64,000 nt of DNA from Multifurca ochricompacta (taxonomy: Eukaryota; Basidiomycota; Agaricomycetes; Russulales; Russulaceae), in assembly GCA_022496185.1 (NCBI GenBank), contig WTXG01000056.1, positions 1-64,000 on the forward strand, written 5' to 3'. The stretch's first letter is position 1, and each line of letters begins with the position of its first letter. Shown piece by piece: positions 44,722 through 56,158 of this stretch. The translations under genes and the position numbers were made by a program. The notes below the pieces were generated by a model. That model ran no database searches. It worked only from the letters and a program-made list of their open reading frames with translations, and was not told the origin of the DNA.

Positions 44722-46193
44722 ATGGCAGCAGCCGTCTCTCCAACGACGCCCATCGATCTTCCCTTGGAGCGGTCCCTCTACGTTGGTAATTTTTTCCGTG
44801 CAATCCTTTACGGTAGGCGCATATTCTAAAACTAAAACTTTTTAAAAAAAAACTAAATACTTTTTACCGTAACCGTAGGAATTGAAGTCTGCACTTTCTT
44901 CGCTGCGGTATATTGTATCTCGGGTCGTTCCTCAAGTTACCAGAGGGGTCGAAAGATATATGTGACCTACGGCGCTGTCCTACTCTCTCTTGTCACCATC
45001 GCTGTAGTCACGGATGCGCTGTGGGGCCAGTTCATGTGGATCGACCATCGTAATTACCCGGGCGGCCCGCTCGGATATTTCTCAGCCACCGAAAACGCAT
45101 GGTACAACGTCTTCGGATCCGCGGCAGACGCCACAGCTAACATTCTCGGTGACGGGCTCCTCGTATGTTTCCGTTCCGGTTCCATTCTGTTCTTTCTTAT
45201 CTTCTCTCTTCCCTTCTCTTTCCTTCCCTTGCTTTCCCCCTCCCCCTCGGCTTGCGGCGCAGCAAGCCAAATGGAAGCCTTTTGTTTTTTCTTGTTGTTG
45301 TATCGTATCCGCATCTGTATCTGATCTGACGCTATGCGCGCGGTGATTATTGACAGGTGTATCGGTGTTACATGATTTGGGGTTCACGCTGGTACATTAT
45401 CATCTTACCGGTGCTAATATACCTAGCTTCTTCCGGTATGTGGAGTTTGGGCTTGTGTATGTGTGTATGTGAGCGCACTTCAGCGGCTTATCATCATTTG
45501 CATCCGTTCCCCCCGCACAGTGCTCGTGATCATTACGATAGTGGAGAGCTCCTTACCCAACTCGTTCTTGTTGAACGGCAAACCGGCCAACTTTGGCGTA
45601 CCATGGGTGGCTCTAAGTGTCAGCCTGAACTCATCGTCACTTCCATGATCTGTTTTCGACTCATGAGAATGCGAGCACTCACCAGGGAGGTTCTCTCCCC
45701 TGAGATGTCCAAGACTTACACGAGCGTCACGGCGATGCTCATCGAATCCGCAGCCCCGTTTTCCATTCTTGGAATCGGTCTCGTTGTCACGGAAGCCCAA
45801 AACGGTCCTTTGGCTATCGCGTTCTCCTACACCTGGGGTATTTTTTGCGTTGAGTTTCTTTTTCCTTTCTTCCCCCCCCCCCCCCTCTCTCTTCTTTGTA
45901 GAACACGAACGAACTGATACGTGGTTTTTCTCTCTTGATTAGTCGCTATCTCCACAAATGATCATTCTTCGCGTCGCCATGGGCCATGGCTGGCTTAAGG
46001 AGACGGTGGATCAAATCAGCACGGCTCCCGCTTTCGCAGAGCCCCTACATTTCGAGAGAAAGATCATGGAGTACACACGACGATCAACCATTCAGAAGGT
46101 CCCACTCTCGGCTCGAACACGTTTGCGCAGGGATCAGACCTGTCTATCAAGAGAGACAAGAGTATGGTCGATGTGGTTTCCCTCGTCGTTTGA
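44722..46193 (+). CDS. Multi-pass membrane protein of a basidiomycete-expanded family
   Basis: Exons 44722-44812, 44879-45162, 45357-45435, about 45521-45852 and about 45943-46193. Successive hydrophobic helices occur: VGNFFRAILYGIEVCTFF, VTYGAVLLSLVTIAVVTDAL, WYIIILPVLIYLASS, LVIITIVESS, MLIESAAPFSILGIGLVV, then SYTWGIFC joined to SLSPQMIILRVAMG. The motif VYRCYMIWGSRWYIII after GDGLL is typical of a large family of Agaricomycete proteins with about seven helices and no assigned function. One base is missing near 45625 (between FGVPWVALSVS and LIVTSMICFRLM), and the end of the frame after about 46080 is ambiguous. Intron 45853-45942 contains a C13-type run. Confidence 0.7.
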
Positions 46194-46454
46194 TGTTTCT
46201 TTTAATGCCATGACTTTCCTTGTTTGTACGATAAAAATTATTTTTTTAAGAAACTTGTCCGATTTAATATATTCTAACCCACTTGGCAGGATTATGCCCA
46301 TCGCCCCTCGGGATTCCTCTATCGCTTGGCCGGAAGGGGGGGGGGGGGTGAGAATGCAACTGTGACATGGAAGCAAGGATAAATTATAAGACCGTACAAA
46401 AAGAACTCAATTGTGGCCCTGCCTGCCAAACCATAGTGACCAGGGGTCCTCGAT

Positions 46455-47753
46455 TTATATGGACTGATACTGTTTCACGTAAATACCTTGTGAAAAAAAA
46501 CCCAAAAAAAGACAAGGTCAATGACCTTTAGAAAATTAAAAAAAAGAGATGAAAGAAAGGGCGTACCCGATTCACCACGACCAACACCTAGGATGTCCAA
46601 ATGACATCCAGGGGTCCCACACGATATCTCAAAAGTATGATATGATCCTGAAGGACAAGCGAACGTGCGCGTCTCCCCTTCAAGTTTGAGTAACCCAATG
46701 TGTTCCTTACGCTCAGGCCGTGAAGCCCACGTGAGCTTGCGTACGTTGAATTGTGGAGGGACTTTTAATGCCCATACGTCCAAGTCCCCTTGAGTGGTGG
46801 TAGTATTACTCCCCGTGACCATGACTTTTACATCTGAGGGCATTTCGCCGCTGGTGGTTGAAGTGTGGTTGGGGTTCGGTACGGGTGCAATAGTTGTGGG
46901 TGAGGCAGATGTGGGTGTGATCAGGGCGATCGTACAGTTCTCCATCCCGTAATCGATCGCGCGAAATTGCACGATCGTCGATATCTGCGACGGATTCCAA
47001 GGGAAGGGGAGAGAGAGAGAAAACGAAAACGGAGCGCTCGAGTTTGTCAACTCTGAATAGAGGATTCATGGAGTGCGTAACTTACCTCATCGTTGACCCA
47101 GAGCCTTCGCGCATCGAGAGGGACGAGACCGTTTATGGTCATCCCCCCACCAGGATTACTAGATATGACCGTGTTTGGATGGAGGCGTGAGAGGTGTGCG
47201 ATAGCGATGATATGGTTGATGATCGGCCCGTGTGGAGTTGGGCGAATCTTACCACCACCACCGCTGCTGCTGCTTCCCCTTGGCTGCCATATAGTTGATC
47301 AAAATTGATGTAGGAACTGCGTAGCTGAAGGTGCGGTTGTCCAGGGGGGCAATCGTAAGGAAAAAACGTGTTCTTGGCGTAGAGGAAGAAAAGTAGAGTA
47401 CGACGACTGCGTCGATGATCGTACATGAGGTGATGAAAATGATAGCCCAACGAATGAGATGCTTCCAAAATTCGGAATCAGGGGAGGGTCCCACCGTTGC
47501 TGAAGCTGTTTTTTTTTTTTTTCACAAAATGTTTTAAAAAGAAGAAGGATGAAGGAGGATGTATTCAGCAGCTTTTCCAAAAAGACCGAAGAAGAATGTG
47601 TGTGTGTGTGTGGTTGAGTGAGCCAACTAGATCACACGTACACTTGTTATTGTCGTCTGTATCACAATCACGACGACCCTGAGCTCCGGTTGATCGATTC
47701 GAATCCTCGTCTTCTTGGGGGAGAAAGGTATATCTACCGCGTGCCTCTGACAT
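46455..47753 (-). CDS. Single-pass membrane-anchored basidiomycete protein of unknown function
   Basis: The N-terminal exon (47644-47753, MSEARGRYTFLPQEDED) is followed by an exon with one transmembrane helix (WAIIFITSCTIIDAVVVLYF) and a lumenal part with LQLRSSYINFDQLYGS, GLVPLDARRLWVNDE, then after an intron ISTIVQFRAIDYGMENC, SYHTFEISCGTPGCHLDILG, and a last short exon IYVKQYQSI ending at 46455. This order (short cytosolic tail, one helix, SSYI.FD.LY, TIVQFRAIDYGME, YQSV-like end) is a widespread Agaricomycete family of unknown role. Reading it through needs one extra C in the C6 run near 47350 and one extra G in the G4 run near 47277 (given as the complement). The junction of the first exon is uncertain. 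Confidence 0.65.
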
Positions 47754-49933
47754 GAGCGACGCAGCAGCACGCGACAGGGCTAAAAACTTTGGTGATTTGC
47801 GTGGAAGTGGTTGGTGTCAAAAGGACAGCCCTTCCGGCCCGCCGAATTAAAGAAAACAAGGTCTTAGGACCCAAAACTGAACCCATCATAAGAACCCGCG
47901 GGTGATGATGTTTTTTCCTACCTGTCGCAAAAAAATGCAGTGTCCTTGGAGGAGGGGGGTGTCGCGCTCTGTATGTATGTAACATTTCCCAGCGGGCCGC
48001 ATAAAGAAGAATGATCCGGGTGCAAAAAATAAAAATAGAAATACCAATTTTAACCAGAGAACAAGTGAGTGAATGGGTGTGTGTGTGGTGAGTCACAGGA
48101 AAAAAAAAAATAGCAAATTCCCAAAACATTTTGCCGAAGGGGAGATGAGTCGAAATAATGGCGGTGCGGGCGCAGAAGAAACCTTCGTCCGAAGCAAAAA
48201 AAGGGTGATGGAACTTGAGAGGGAAAGTGGTAGGTATGTATGTAGCGTGAGGATAAGGAACCCGTGCAGTAGTGATACGATGGGCGGGTGAAGGGAGGAA
48301 AGAAGGAAGGAGAAGAGTCAAAGAGACAGAGAACACAAGTTCCGATTCATACATCTGTTATTCATTGCCTTCGTGCCATTCTCCTACCAATACAACTTGT
48401 GTACTTGCAAAACGCGGTGTACTGGATTAGGGTAAGGGTGGTTGTATGTAACTGACAGGTTGACTTAAGGGCAAGGCGGGCAGGGCAGGGCGTGCAACAT
48501 CCAACGACGACGACGACGACGATATGTATGACGTCTATGTGTCTCAACACCACAATAAGCAGGTGGCTCACTCGGACCTGAATGTCATGTTTTGATACAC
48601 GCCACAAGGACCCACGTCATGAGCCACCGAATTTTGAAATCTACCCGTCTCACGCTGCTCACCACACCCATACAGAAGAAGAATAAGAATAAGGTATTCT
48701 CATGAAAATCCCCGGGTAATGACGTTCTTGGGGGGGCCACACCATCATCTGGGAACGGATCAGTCAGCCAGGGAAGCGGTTGCCGTAAAGGCGTATCTCT
48801 CTCTTTCTGTTCTCTTTAATTGTTACCGATGAAGAAGGGAAAGTGCCGTGCTGCTATAATTGAAAGATGAATATCAGACAGTCGTCTCGCTTGCAGTAAG
48901 CATCGCCTCATGGAGTAGTAGACAATTGATTTGCTGAACTGGGAAATTTGTAGGAATCACCAACGACGAGAATTGTATTCTCGTAAACACCTCAATAACT
49001 GTATAGTTAGTACTAAACTTACTACAGGCCATGAAACGGCATTCCCCCAACCAACCGCAGCAAGTAGTCGTACAGATAGTCAAACCTAGAACGGTCGAGA
49101 TCTCTCTCTCTCAAAACAAAAACAAAAAAAAAGCTTTTCTGACTCTCACACGTGGTAGCGGCTGTGAGAAGAAAACAAATAGGTCATCTCAGTTCATCAG
49201 GCTCGTACCATGGGACACAGGTTAAGGAGTCAACGTGATTCATCATCATCGTACGTGTTTTGCTTGCGTTAAGGGCCCAGCCAGCTACTGTACTAACCCC
49301 AAACTTGGTAATTAGGTCCCCCAACTTCCCCCTCTTCCTTTCCCTAGAGGCAGAGGCTTGGTCTCAGACATACGTGCTTGATATATCACTGTGTAAGCCT
49401 GTTTCTCTGAAACGAACTATATTGTACTTCGGGAACGGGAAAGCGATGAACTAGGCAACTATCAAGTGCGATGGGAGATGGGGCCGGGTGACTGGCCGAA
49501 ACCGCTTAGGGCCCTCATGTGTTTCCATATGGCGTGGGATTTCGCTATACTTTCCGCCCCACTAGGCGAATTCCTACACAATACAAACCCACAAACGAAT
49601 GATTCATACGAGACTGCGCCCAATCAATTGAACACTTGCAGTGCCATTTTCCAATTGACTTGTTGCTTGGTTTTTTCCCCATCATGACTCCGCTCCCCCC
49701 CTTCCTCCCCCAAAACTTGCGTGCCGCGGTAGGATAAATAGCCAGAAGGTCGATAAGAAAGACTTCTGCAAATCACAAAGTTTACCGAATCTCTTGCGTA
49801 ACGCAACCCATCTACCCACACACGCACACAGATACATTGTACACACTCTCCCCTCCACCTCACCACCACCACTACTATTACCACTACCAAGACCACCACC
49901 ACCACCACTACCACCACTACCCCTTTGATCTAA
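47754..49933. other. 2.2-kb intergenic region
   Basis: No supported gene, RNA or transposon end. There is a microsatellite of cga repeats (about 48508-48520) and several poly-A runs. The last 100 bp, rich in CACCAC repeats, lies before the secreted-peptide gene. Confidence 0.5.
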
Positions 49934-50150
49934 ATGAAGCTCGCGGTATCCACGCTCATCCTTCTCGCGTTCTCGCTTCTCCAGCTTGCTGGGTCGGTTC
50001 CGACTCCTCTCAATTCTCGTTCTGACCCTGATCAAGGTACGTTTTTTCCCCTCCTGTACTATCCATCATTGGAACCGATGATTAACTGACGGCCAAAAAA
50101 CAAAAGATGATGCTCTGGATTCCGATTTTCGCTCGAACGTGGTTTTCTAA
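49934..50150 (+). CDS. Small secreted peptide precursor (48 aa)
   Basis: Exons 49934-50036 and 50107-50150; intron 50037-50106 (gtacgt...aaaag). The first exon is a clear signal peptide (MKLAVSTLILLAFSLLQLAG, then SVPTP). The remainder is short and acidic (NSRSDPDQ, then DDALDSDFRSNVVF and stop). No cysteine, no CaaX box and no repeated core, so it is neither a typical effector nor a lipopeptide pheromone. If further exons follow, the protein could be longer, but the second exon ends in a good stop 44 nt in. It is upstream of, and on the same strand as, the coiled-coil gene. Confidence 0.5.
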
Positions 50151-51168
50151 ATCACTGTTGGGTGTTTTATGATGATGATGCAGATCAGTCAAGTCTTTTT
50201 TAAACCCTGGGAGCTTTGGCAAGAAGAAGCGGCGAAGTCTCACCGGCTAGTTGTGGCAAGAAGTGAGATTATTATTATATTTGTTAAAGTTCATTCGTTC
50301 TCGGAGGAAAGGGGGAACACCGCATGTCACCGGGAATGATCTCATGGATGAAGGATGAACCATATTTTTCAGGGTTCAGTTATAATGGCGTTGAAAGGAG
50401 ATGGGGGTTTCTCCAAATTGTTTTTATTTATTCAAATTCGATTTATTTATTTACTGTTTTTTTATTTATTTATTTATTGTCACACGGACACGGATGCGAA
50501 TAAGAATTTTGGACCTGTTGAAGAAGAAATGGTACACCAAATCATAATCCGACTCGAACAAAATAGTCCGATATCATTATCTTGATTGGCAAAGGTACCC
50601 CGCTGTGGGGTGGGGATCTAGGTACTGATCGTGCGACAGGGTAAAGGCAAAAGAAATGAATGATGTCTATCTGACAGGTCAAAAAGTTCGTAATACTACC
50701 GTGTCGTGTCATGATCTGTTCGTGCCACGAGGGAGACAGGGACCAGTCGTGGAATAGGAATAGGTACGGGTAAGATACAGAGAGATAGTACGATAGACAA
50801 TTGCTGAGAAGCTCGGTTGATCAAAGGCAAGGCATTCATGTTTGGAAGCGAAGAATAAGATATCGTTGAACCAACAAACAGTTCGTCGTTGGGAGAGTGA
50901 AGATCAATCGTTGTTCGGTCGTCAACAGTCCGAGTAGTGACGGGAACGAGAGTACATCGTCGTCGGGTATCAACACTCGACGTTCACTTCCACTTCCTCA
51001 CCGTTATTATCATCATCATCCGTTCCGTTCATTCTTATTCGCGTTCGTTCGCATTCTCATTCTCCTTCGGCTTCGGCTGTTGTGTTGTCCCCCCCCCTTC
51101 TTGCTGATTAATGAATGAGCGCTCATTGATAACTCTCAACTCTCTCACCGTCACTTGTCAACTTGACA
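50151..51168. other. Intergenic region upstream of the coiled-coil protein gene
   Basis: AT-rich TTTATT tract (50420-50480) and TCATCGTCG-type low complexity near 50950-51060. No supported gene. Confidence 0.5.
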
Positions 51169-54018
51169 ATGATTACAAGAACAAACTCTCATTCTCATTC
51201 TCGCTCAATCGAACCTGAACCTGAACCTGAACTTGAACTTGAACTTGAACCTGAACCTGAACCTTCTAGCTCGAGCAATACTAATAATAATAATTACTCT
51301 TCTTCTTCATCTTCACCAGATTTACTTTCCTTTCCATCTCCAACTACTTTACTTTCTTCTCCCACTCGATTCGCCACTTCTTCATCTATGCTTCGTCCTC
51401 GTCCTCGCCTTCCTGCTGGCCCAAGAACACGCAAACAGACTACTTTATTAGGATCATCTTCATCATCTTCATCCAAGGATCAGGATCCTTCCTTTCAACA
51501 TCATCCCTCTCTCCACTCCTCAGACCCTGCTCCAGCTTGGACTGCACCCGGATCAGGTGTTCAATTGACTGACCCTTTTTCTCCCTCTCCCCAATCTCTT
51601 CTCCCACCCTTATCAACAACCCTTCCTGCCCAACCATCTATCAATCAACAAACCGAACTTCCAATCCCAATCCCAGATCGATCCTTACCTTCTCACCCTC
51701 CTCCCTCGTCATCAAGTTACAGTTATAGCACCACTCCTTTATCTCCTCATGATCCCCCACAAACCACTTCATCCCCTTCTCAAGACCAACTACCCCTCGA
51801 TCCACAACATGTTTCTATTCAGCTAACCCCAGACACTTCTCGTGCAGGAACACCCACCCTTCCTCTCACCCTCTCAACATCTCTCATGAGCCCAGCCCCT
51901 CCTCGAAAACCCTCTCAAGCCACTATCTCATCCATATCTCCTCCAATCAATCCTCCTCCAGCTCAATTGGACATCACGCCCGAGCCCTTACCTTACAAGC
52001 ATCTCACTCTCGATGCCGCCCATTGGGCCCTTACATCAACCGAGCTTCAATCCCTTGTCTCGAGTGCCATCCGCGAGAGCGCAAAGGAACAATTCATCCG
52101 TCTCCTCCCTCCATCCGACATCGATTCCCGTTTACCCGAAGACTCTGCTCGTATCGAACGTTCCTGGGACACCGCTTCTGCGCGCTGGCGTTTCGAGGCA
52201 CATCGTCGTAACATGTTGCTACGTGCCCTTGCAGCATCCGGTGCAGATGGCGAATTGCTCACCCAACTCTCTAACACATTATGCAACATTGACACTCACG
52301 CTAAGGACCTTTTACACGCTTCGATTCACCGTAATCAGCTCGCGGCTGCTCGTGATACCCATCGTGCGAGTGCCCTCGCTGTGGCTCTGCGTAAGCTCAA
52401 TGCGAGTTATGCTCGTCGTACTCGAGATCTCGACAAGGCTCGCGCGCAAATAGCCACTCTCCGTAGTGAGGTTGACGAAGCATGGAACGCTGCTCATAAA
52501 GAGGCAACCGAAGTTGACAGGCTCAAGACCGCCGCAGCTACCAAGCAACGGGAGGCAGTGACGGACAACATTACACCTACTAATGCCGCCACCACCACTG
52601 CCACTACCACAACAACAACTACCACCACGGGCGGCACGGAAGATCCGACCGATATAACAGATGATGATAATGCTTACGAGGATGACACAAGCGGTAGTGC
52701 ACTACCAGATGGAGCCAGTGTGGATCTCACCACGGTCTCGCGAGCCGAAGTCATCGACGTGATGGGCAAAGCCATCGCTGCACAAGCACGATTCACGATG
52801 ATGCGTACTGATCATCCTTCCGGTTCGCGCCCTCCTCCATCCGCTTTCGGCAGGAGGAGGTCCCAATCCTCCCCTGTCACGTCTAGATCCAACACTCCAC
52901 ATCGACAACTGTCAATAGCGAGTCAGGTGAGCCGCGCAAGTGCCGCCCGTCGGCGTAGCATACGCAAAAACAAGGCTGGTCTACGCCTCCCCACTTCTGT
53001 GCGTGCGCGCTCAAGTTCTCGCTCGGTCGTGCGTGGAGAATCTGGCAGCAGCAGTAACCACAAAGCGCAGAGTAAGAATCGTAATAAGATGGGAAATGAG
53101 TCTGTACGGGCGGAACCACCCATTCCATGGTTACCGATGGATGCTGTGGGATCATTTTTGGAGATGGAAGGTCGCCCAACGGGAGAAGAGGATGGGGATG
53201 GGGATGGGGATGGGGATGGGGATGACAATGTAGAGGGGGACGAGGAGGGTGAGGAGGAGGAGGAGGAAGGAGAAGGAGAAAAAGAAAAGGGAGAAGAGAG
53301 TCGGTCAGTGGATATCTCGCGAGCAGGTGCGTGATGGCACATCCTCTCTCTCTCTGCCTTGTTGATCGAGCCTACTAACACAGCCACTGGACTCCCAACC
53401 CCCCGCTTACGCCTCTCGCCCCTTACACCTGTATCTGCCCAGCGCATGCCGGGAGGCGTCACGACCACATCTCCATCTACTTTCCTCCCATCACCTTTTG
53501 AGGATGAGGTATCACCCCAACGTGGCGCACAACAACATGATGATGATGATGAACATGACTCGCAACGTTCCCCAAATTCGGCAGTAGTTCCATCCACACG
53601 GTGTCCACGACCAGAGAGTAGTACCACCGATGATGCAACCACCAAAGGTGAAAAAGAGTGTGAGGAGGGGAGAGTAGCGGATTTAATACCCGATCCCGCT
53701 TCCATCTTCGCTCCAACTTTGAGGACGACGACGACGACGACGACGACTGCCACCACCACTACTACTACTACTACTACCTCCTCGTCTTTATCGACTACAA
53801 GCACTGGTACGGCCACATCTGGTCCTGACTTGGACGACCGTCGTGGTCATTCTCTTGACTTGCCATCCTCGAAGGGGAATGGAGGTAAGGAGAATAGTCA
53901 TCATGCGGGCGCGAAAATCCGAAGGAGTATCAGCGAATTACTTCATTTTGGAAGTAGTAGTTCAAGATCATCTCGTCGGCGTAGTAGTCATCATCATCAT
54001 GTGTTGGTTGGTGGCAGT

Positions 54019-54053
<35 letters not shown>

Positions 54054-54165
54054 CGACGACGACGACAAGAAGGTGGGTATAAGTGGTTTGGGAAGTGAAT
54101 TGAAGATGGGGTTGGGGCGTTCAGAAGATGGATGGGAGGATACGCGAGGTGATGATGGTGCGTAA
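51169..54165 (+). CDS. Large low-complexity, coiled-coil protein of unknown function
   Basis: Exons 51169-53326 and 53384-54165 (intron gtgcgt...acacag), about 979 aa. The N-terminal 250 residues are Ser/Pro/Gln-rich with an EPEPELELEPEP tract. Residues about 265-440 form the only ordered block: LTLDAAHWALTSTELQSLV, SAKEQFIRLLPPSD, then a predicted coiled coil (NQLAAARDTHRASALAVAL through TEVDRLKTAA). Poly-Thr, a Ser/Arg-rich region (RRSIRKNKAGLRLPTSVRA) and acidic Gly-Asp repeats follow, and the second exon has Thr, Asn and Asp runs. I do not recognise a named domain. The conserved coiled-coil block is of a type seen in other Agaricomycetes. A gtgcgt at 54160 could splice to 54241 and extend the end. 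Confidence 0.7.
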
Positions 54166-54498
54166 AAAAAAAGAGGTTCGATGAACCCCAAAAAAAATAA
54201 CAAAAATGAGTAATTTCTTCCTTTTTTTTTTCTCGGCTTTTAGTGAAGTTAAGGGTTTTTCCTATGATGATGACTTGTTGTATCTTTTCTCTTTCTCACC
54301 TTCTCTTTCTCTCTTTTCCATGCCATCATACCACATGCCATCGCTTTAAATACCTTACAATGTTTTTTTTTAAAAATTACATCCGTATCTCATCACTCCT
54401 GTCTTTGGTAATTTCAATTTCTTGATCCCATATCCTTCGGGAAGGATACATATATATAAACATATACGCCCCCGAATCCTCTCTCTCTAAAACTAAAA

Positions 54499-55728
54499 CT
54501 AAATGTTTTCCTGGGCTAAAGCACGCGCACCTCGGTTCATGACGACGGTAAAATTACGAGAACCTGAGACTCCCCAGTTGGTCGAGGTCGCTTCTGCGAT
54601 GGGTGGGAGACCGATCGTGCCTTGTTCGCCTGCGATGCGTATGCTCTTTCCGAGTTGGTCAACCTGGGGTGTGTTATATATATAAGCGTGTGTGTGTGTG
54701 TGTGTGATGTGTGTGATCTCTGACGCACGTTGATCTCAAGTTTATTCGTGAAAAACGATAGTCCTGTGGATATCGGTCTAAAAAAAGAAAAGAAAAAGGG
54801 GATCGGATCATTTAATTCTCCACGGGAAGAGAGAAGAGAGAGGAGAGAGAGAGAGAGAGAGGTTTTATTTTTCTCTTTTCTTACCCTGCGATCACTTCGA
54901 TAGGTCTTAACACTGGTCTATTCGTATTGCGTAAGAAACCGGGACGGAAGATGATCGTATCCTCATAACCCAAGTCAGCTAAACCTTGTTCGGTATCAGC
55001 TTTACTGCGTGAATAGAACGAGTACGAGTCCTTCTTTGCCGCGTTCGACTGAGGGGTGTGGACAGGGAAGGAGAGGGTCAGTTGGGCAATTACAACGGAA
55101 AGAAAAAAAAATAAAATAAAAGGACGAGAAACGGACTGAGACATAGATTAATCGTTGATGATGAGACGCGTCTTCAGTCTTTGCATAACGAGCAACGTTA
55201 AGGGTATAATCCATATCCACCCTTTTAAAATTCTCGCGAGTTTTAGCGTCGTGCATATTCGTTCCTAACCTGTTTCCCCCCCCCCCCAAATTATAGGTAT
55301 CAATAAAAAAAATGAGAGCCCTTTTTTTGTTTTTGTAAACTCACGCGATAAAGATGACGTCAAATGCGCCTTGTCGAAACGTCTCCTGCCACTTCCTCTC
55401 TCCTCCTCCTCCTCCTCCTCTACTACTGACATCATCATCACCAAAATCGACCACCTTGAGTTGTTCGAGCTTTCCACCATTCCCAGCTACTTTCTTCACA
55501 TCCTCCGGTAAACTTTCTATTTGGGTGAGACGACGCCCAGCCTCACAGACTCGAGTGAAATGTGTTGAACGGAGTACTTCATATAGAACGTGTTGGCCTA
55601 CTTGACCCGTTGCGCCTATCACGAGCGCAGATTTTCCTGCAGCTACAGCTACTTGGGGGGGGGGGGGGGGTGGGGGGTTTAGAAAAAGACACGTGATAGG
55701 AAGAGATAAAGGTGAACTGACCTGTCAT
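54499..55728 (-). CDS. FMP52/TIP30-like NAD(P)-binding Rossmann protein
   Basis: Six exons in transcript order: 55722-55728 (7 nt: ATG plus four bases), 55345-55651, 55137-55269, 54885-55048, 54729-54777 and 54499-54663; 274 aa with every phase consistent. It begins MTVAVAAGKSALVIGATGQ with the glycine-rich dinucleotide motif GATGQVG, then FDVIFIALGTNMHDAKTREN, LIYVS, YSFYSRSKADTEQGL (a YxxxK-like pair), DTIIFRPGFLRNTNRP and VDQLGKSIRIAGEQG. These fit the fungal FMP52 (mitochondrial outer-membrane) and animal HTATIP2/TIP30 group of atypical short-chain dehydrogenases; the substrate is unknown. Intron 55652-55721 contains a long C/G run, and intron 54778-54884 a GA repeat. Confidence 0.88.
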
Positions 55729-56158
55729 TTAGTTTTTGACCAAAAAAAAAAAAAAAAGGTGGTGGAGGAAAATAACTGTCTATAGAGGAGAGAGAGACAG
55801 AGAGAGACAGAGAGAGGACGTTATTGCGCTTATTGCCTATCGCTTTTAATGAGCGCGCTAACGAACAATCATCAATCATCCGACTCGACTCTCCCATCAC
55901 CGCTGACTGACAAAATGGCATCCTGTTACGGCAATATTTATAATGGCAACGGCTTATCCTACCAAACCTCAGTAATCACTAATTCTGATGGTTTCCTACA
56001 TGTGTAGTGGGGGCGGTTTTTCTGCTACTGATTTGAACTTTTAAAAACAAACACGTATCGAGCTCAAAAAATCTACACTCCTTCCCTTCCACCTGCTGCT
56101 ACTTTGGTAATCTTTGACACTCACACACACATACACACTCCCCCCCCCCCTCTTTTTA
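55729..56158. other. Short intergenic region
   Basis: Poly-A run near 55740-55757 and GAGA repeats. It carries the promoter of the FMP52-like gene and the 3' UTR of the ABP1-like gene. Confidence 0.5.

Noticed and set aside
42515..50150. A ustiloxin-type peptide biosynthetic cluster
   Set aside because: Two UstYa-like genes are present, but no precursor with repeated cores and KR sites, no P450, tyrosinase or peptidase was found, and the only small secreted peptide has no repeated core.
53040..54160. Novel repeat protein suggested by poly-Asn, poly-Asp and poly-Thr runs
   Set aside because: The runs are triplet microsatellites inside a Ser/Pro-rich tail and need no special function.
54503..54685. 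60-codon open frame on the plus strand
   Set aside because: It is antisense to the last exon of the FMP52-like gene, which fits the family with all phases correct.
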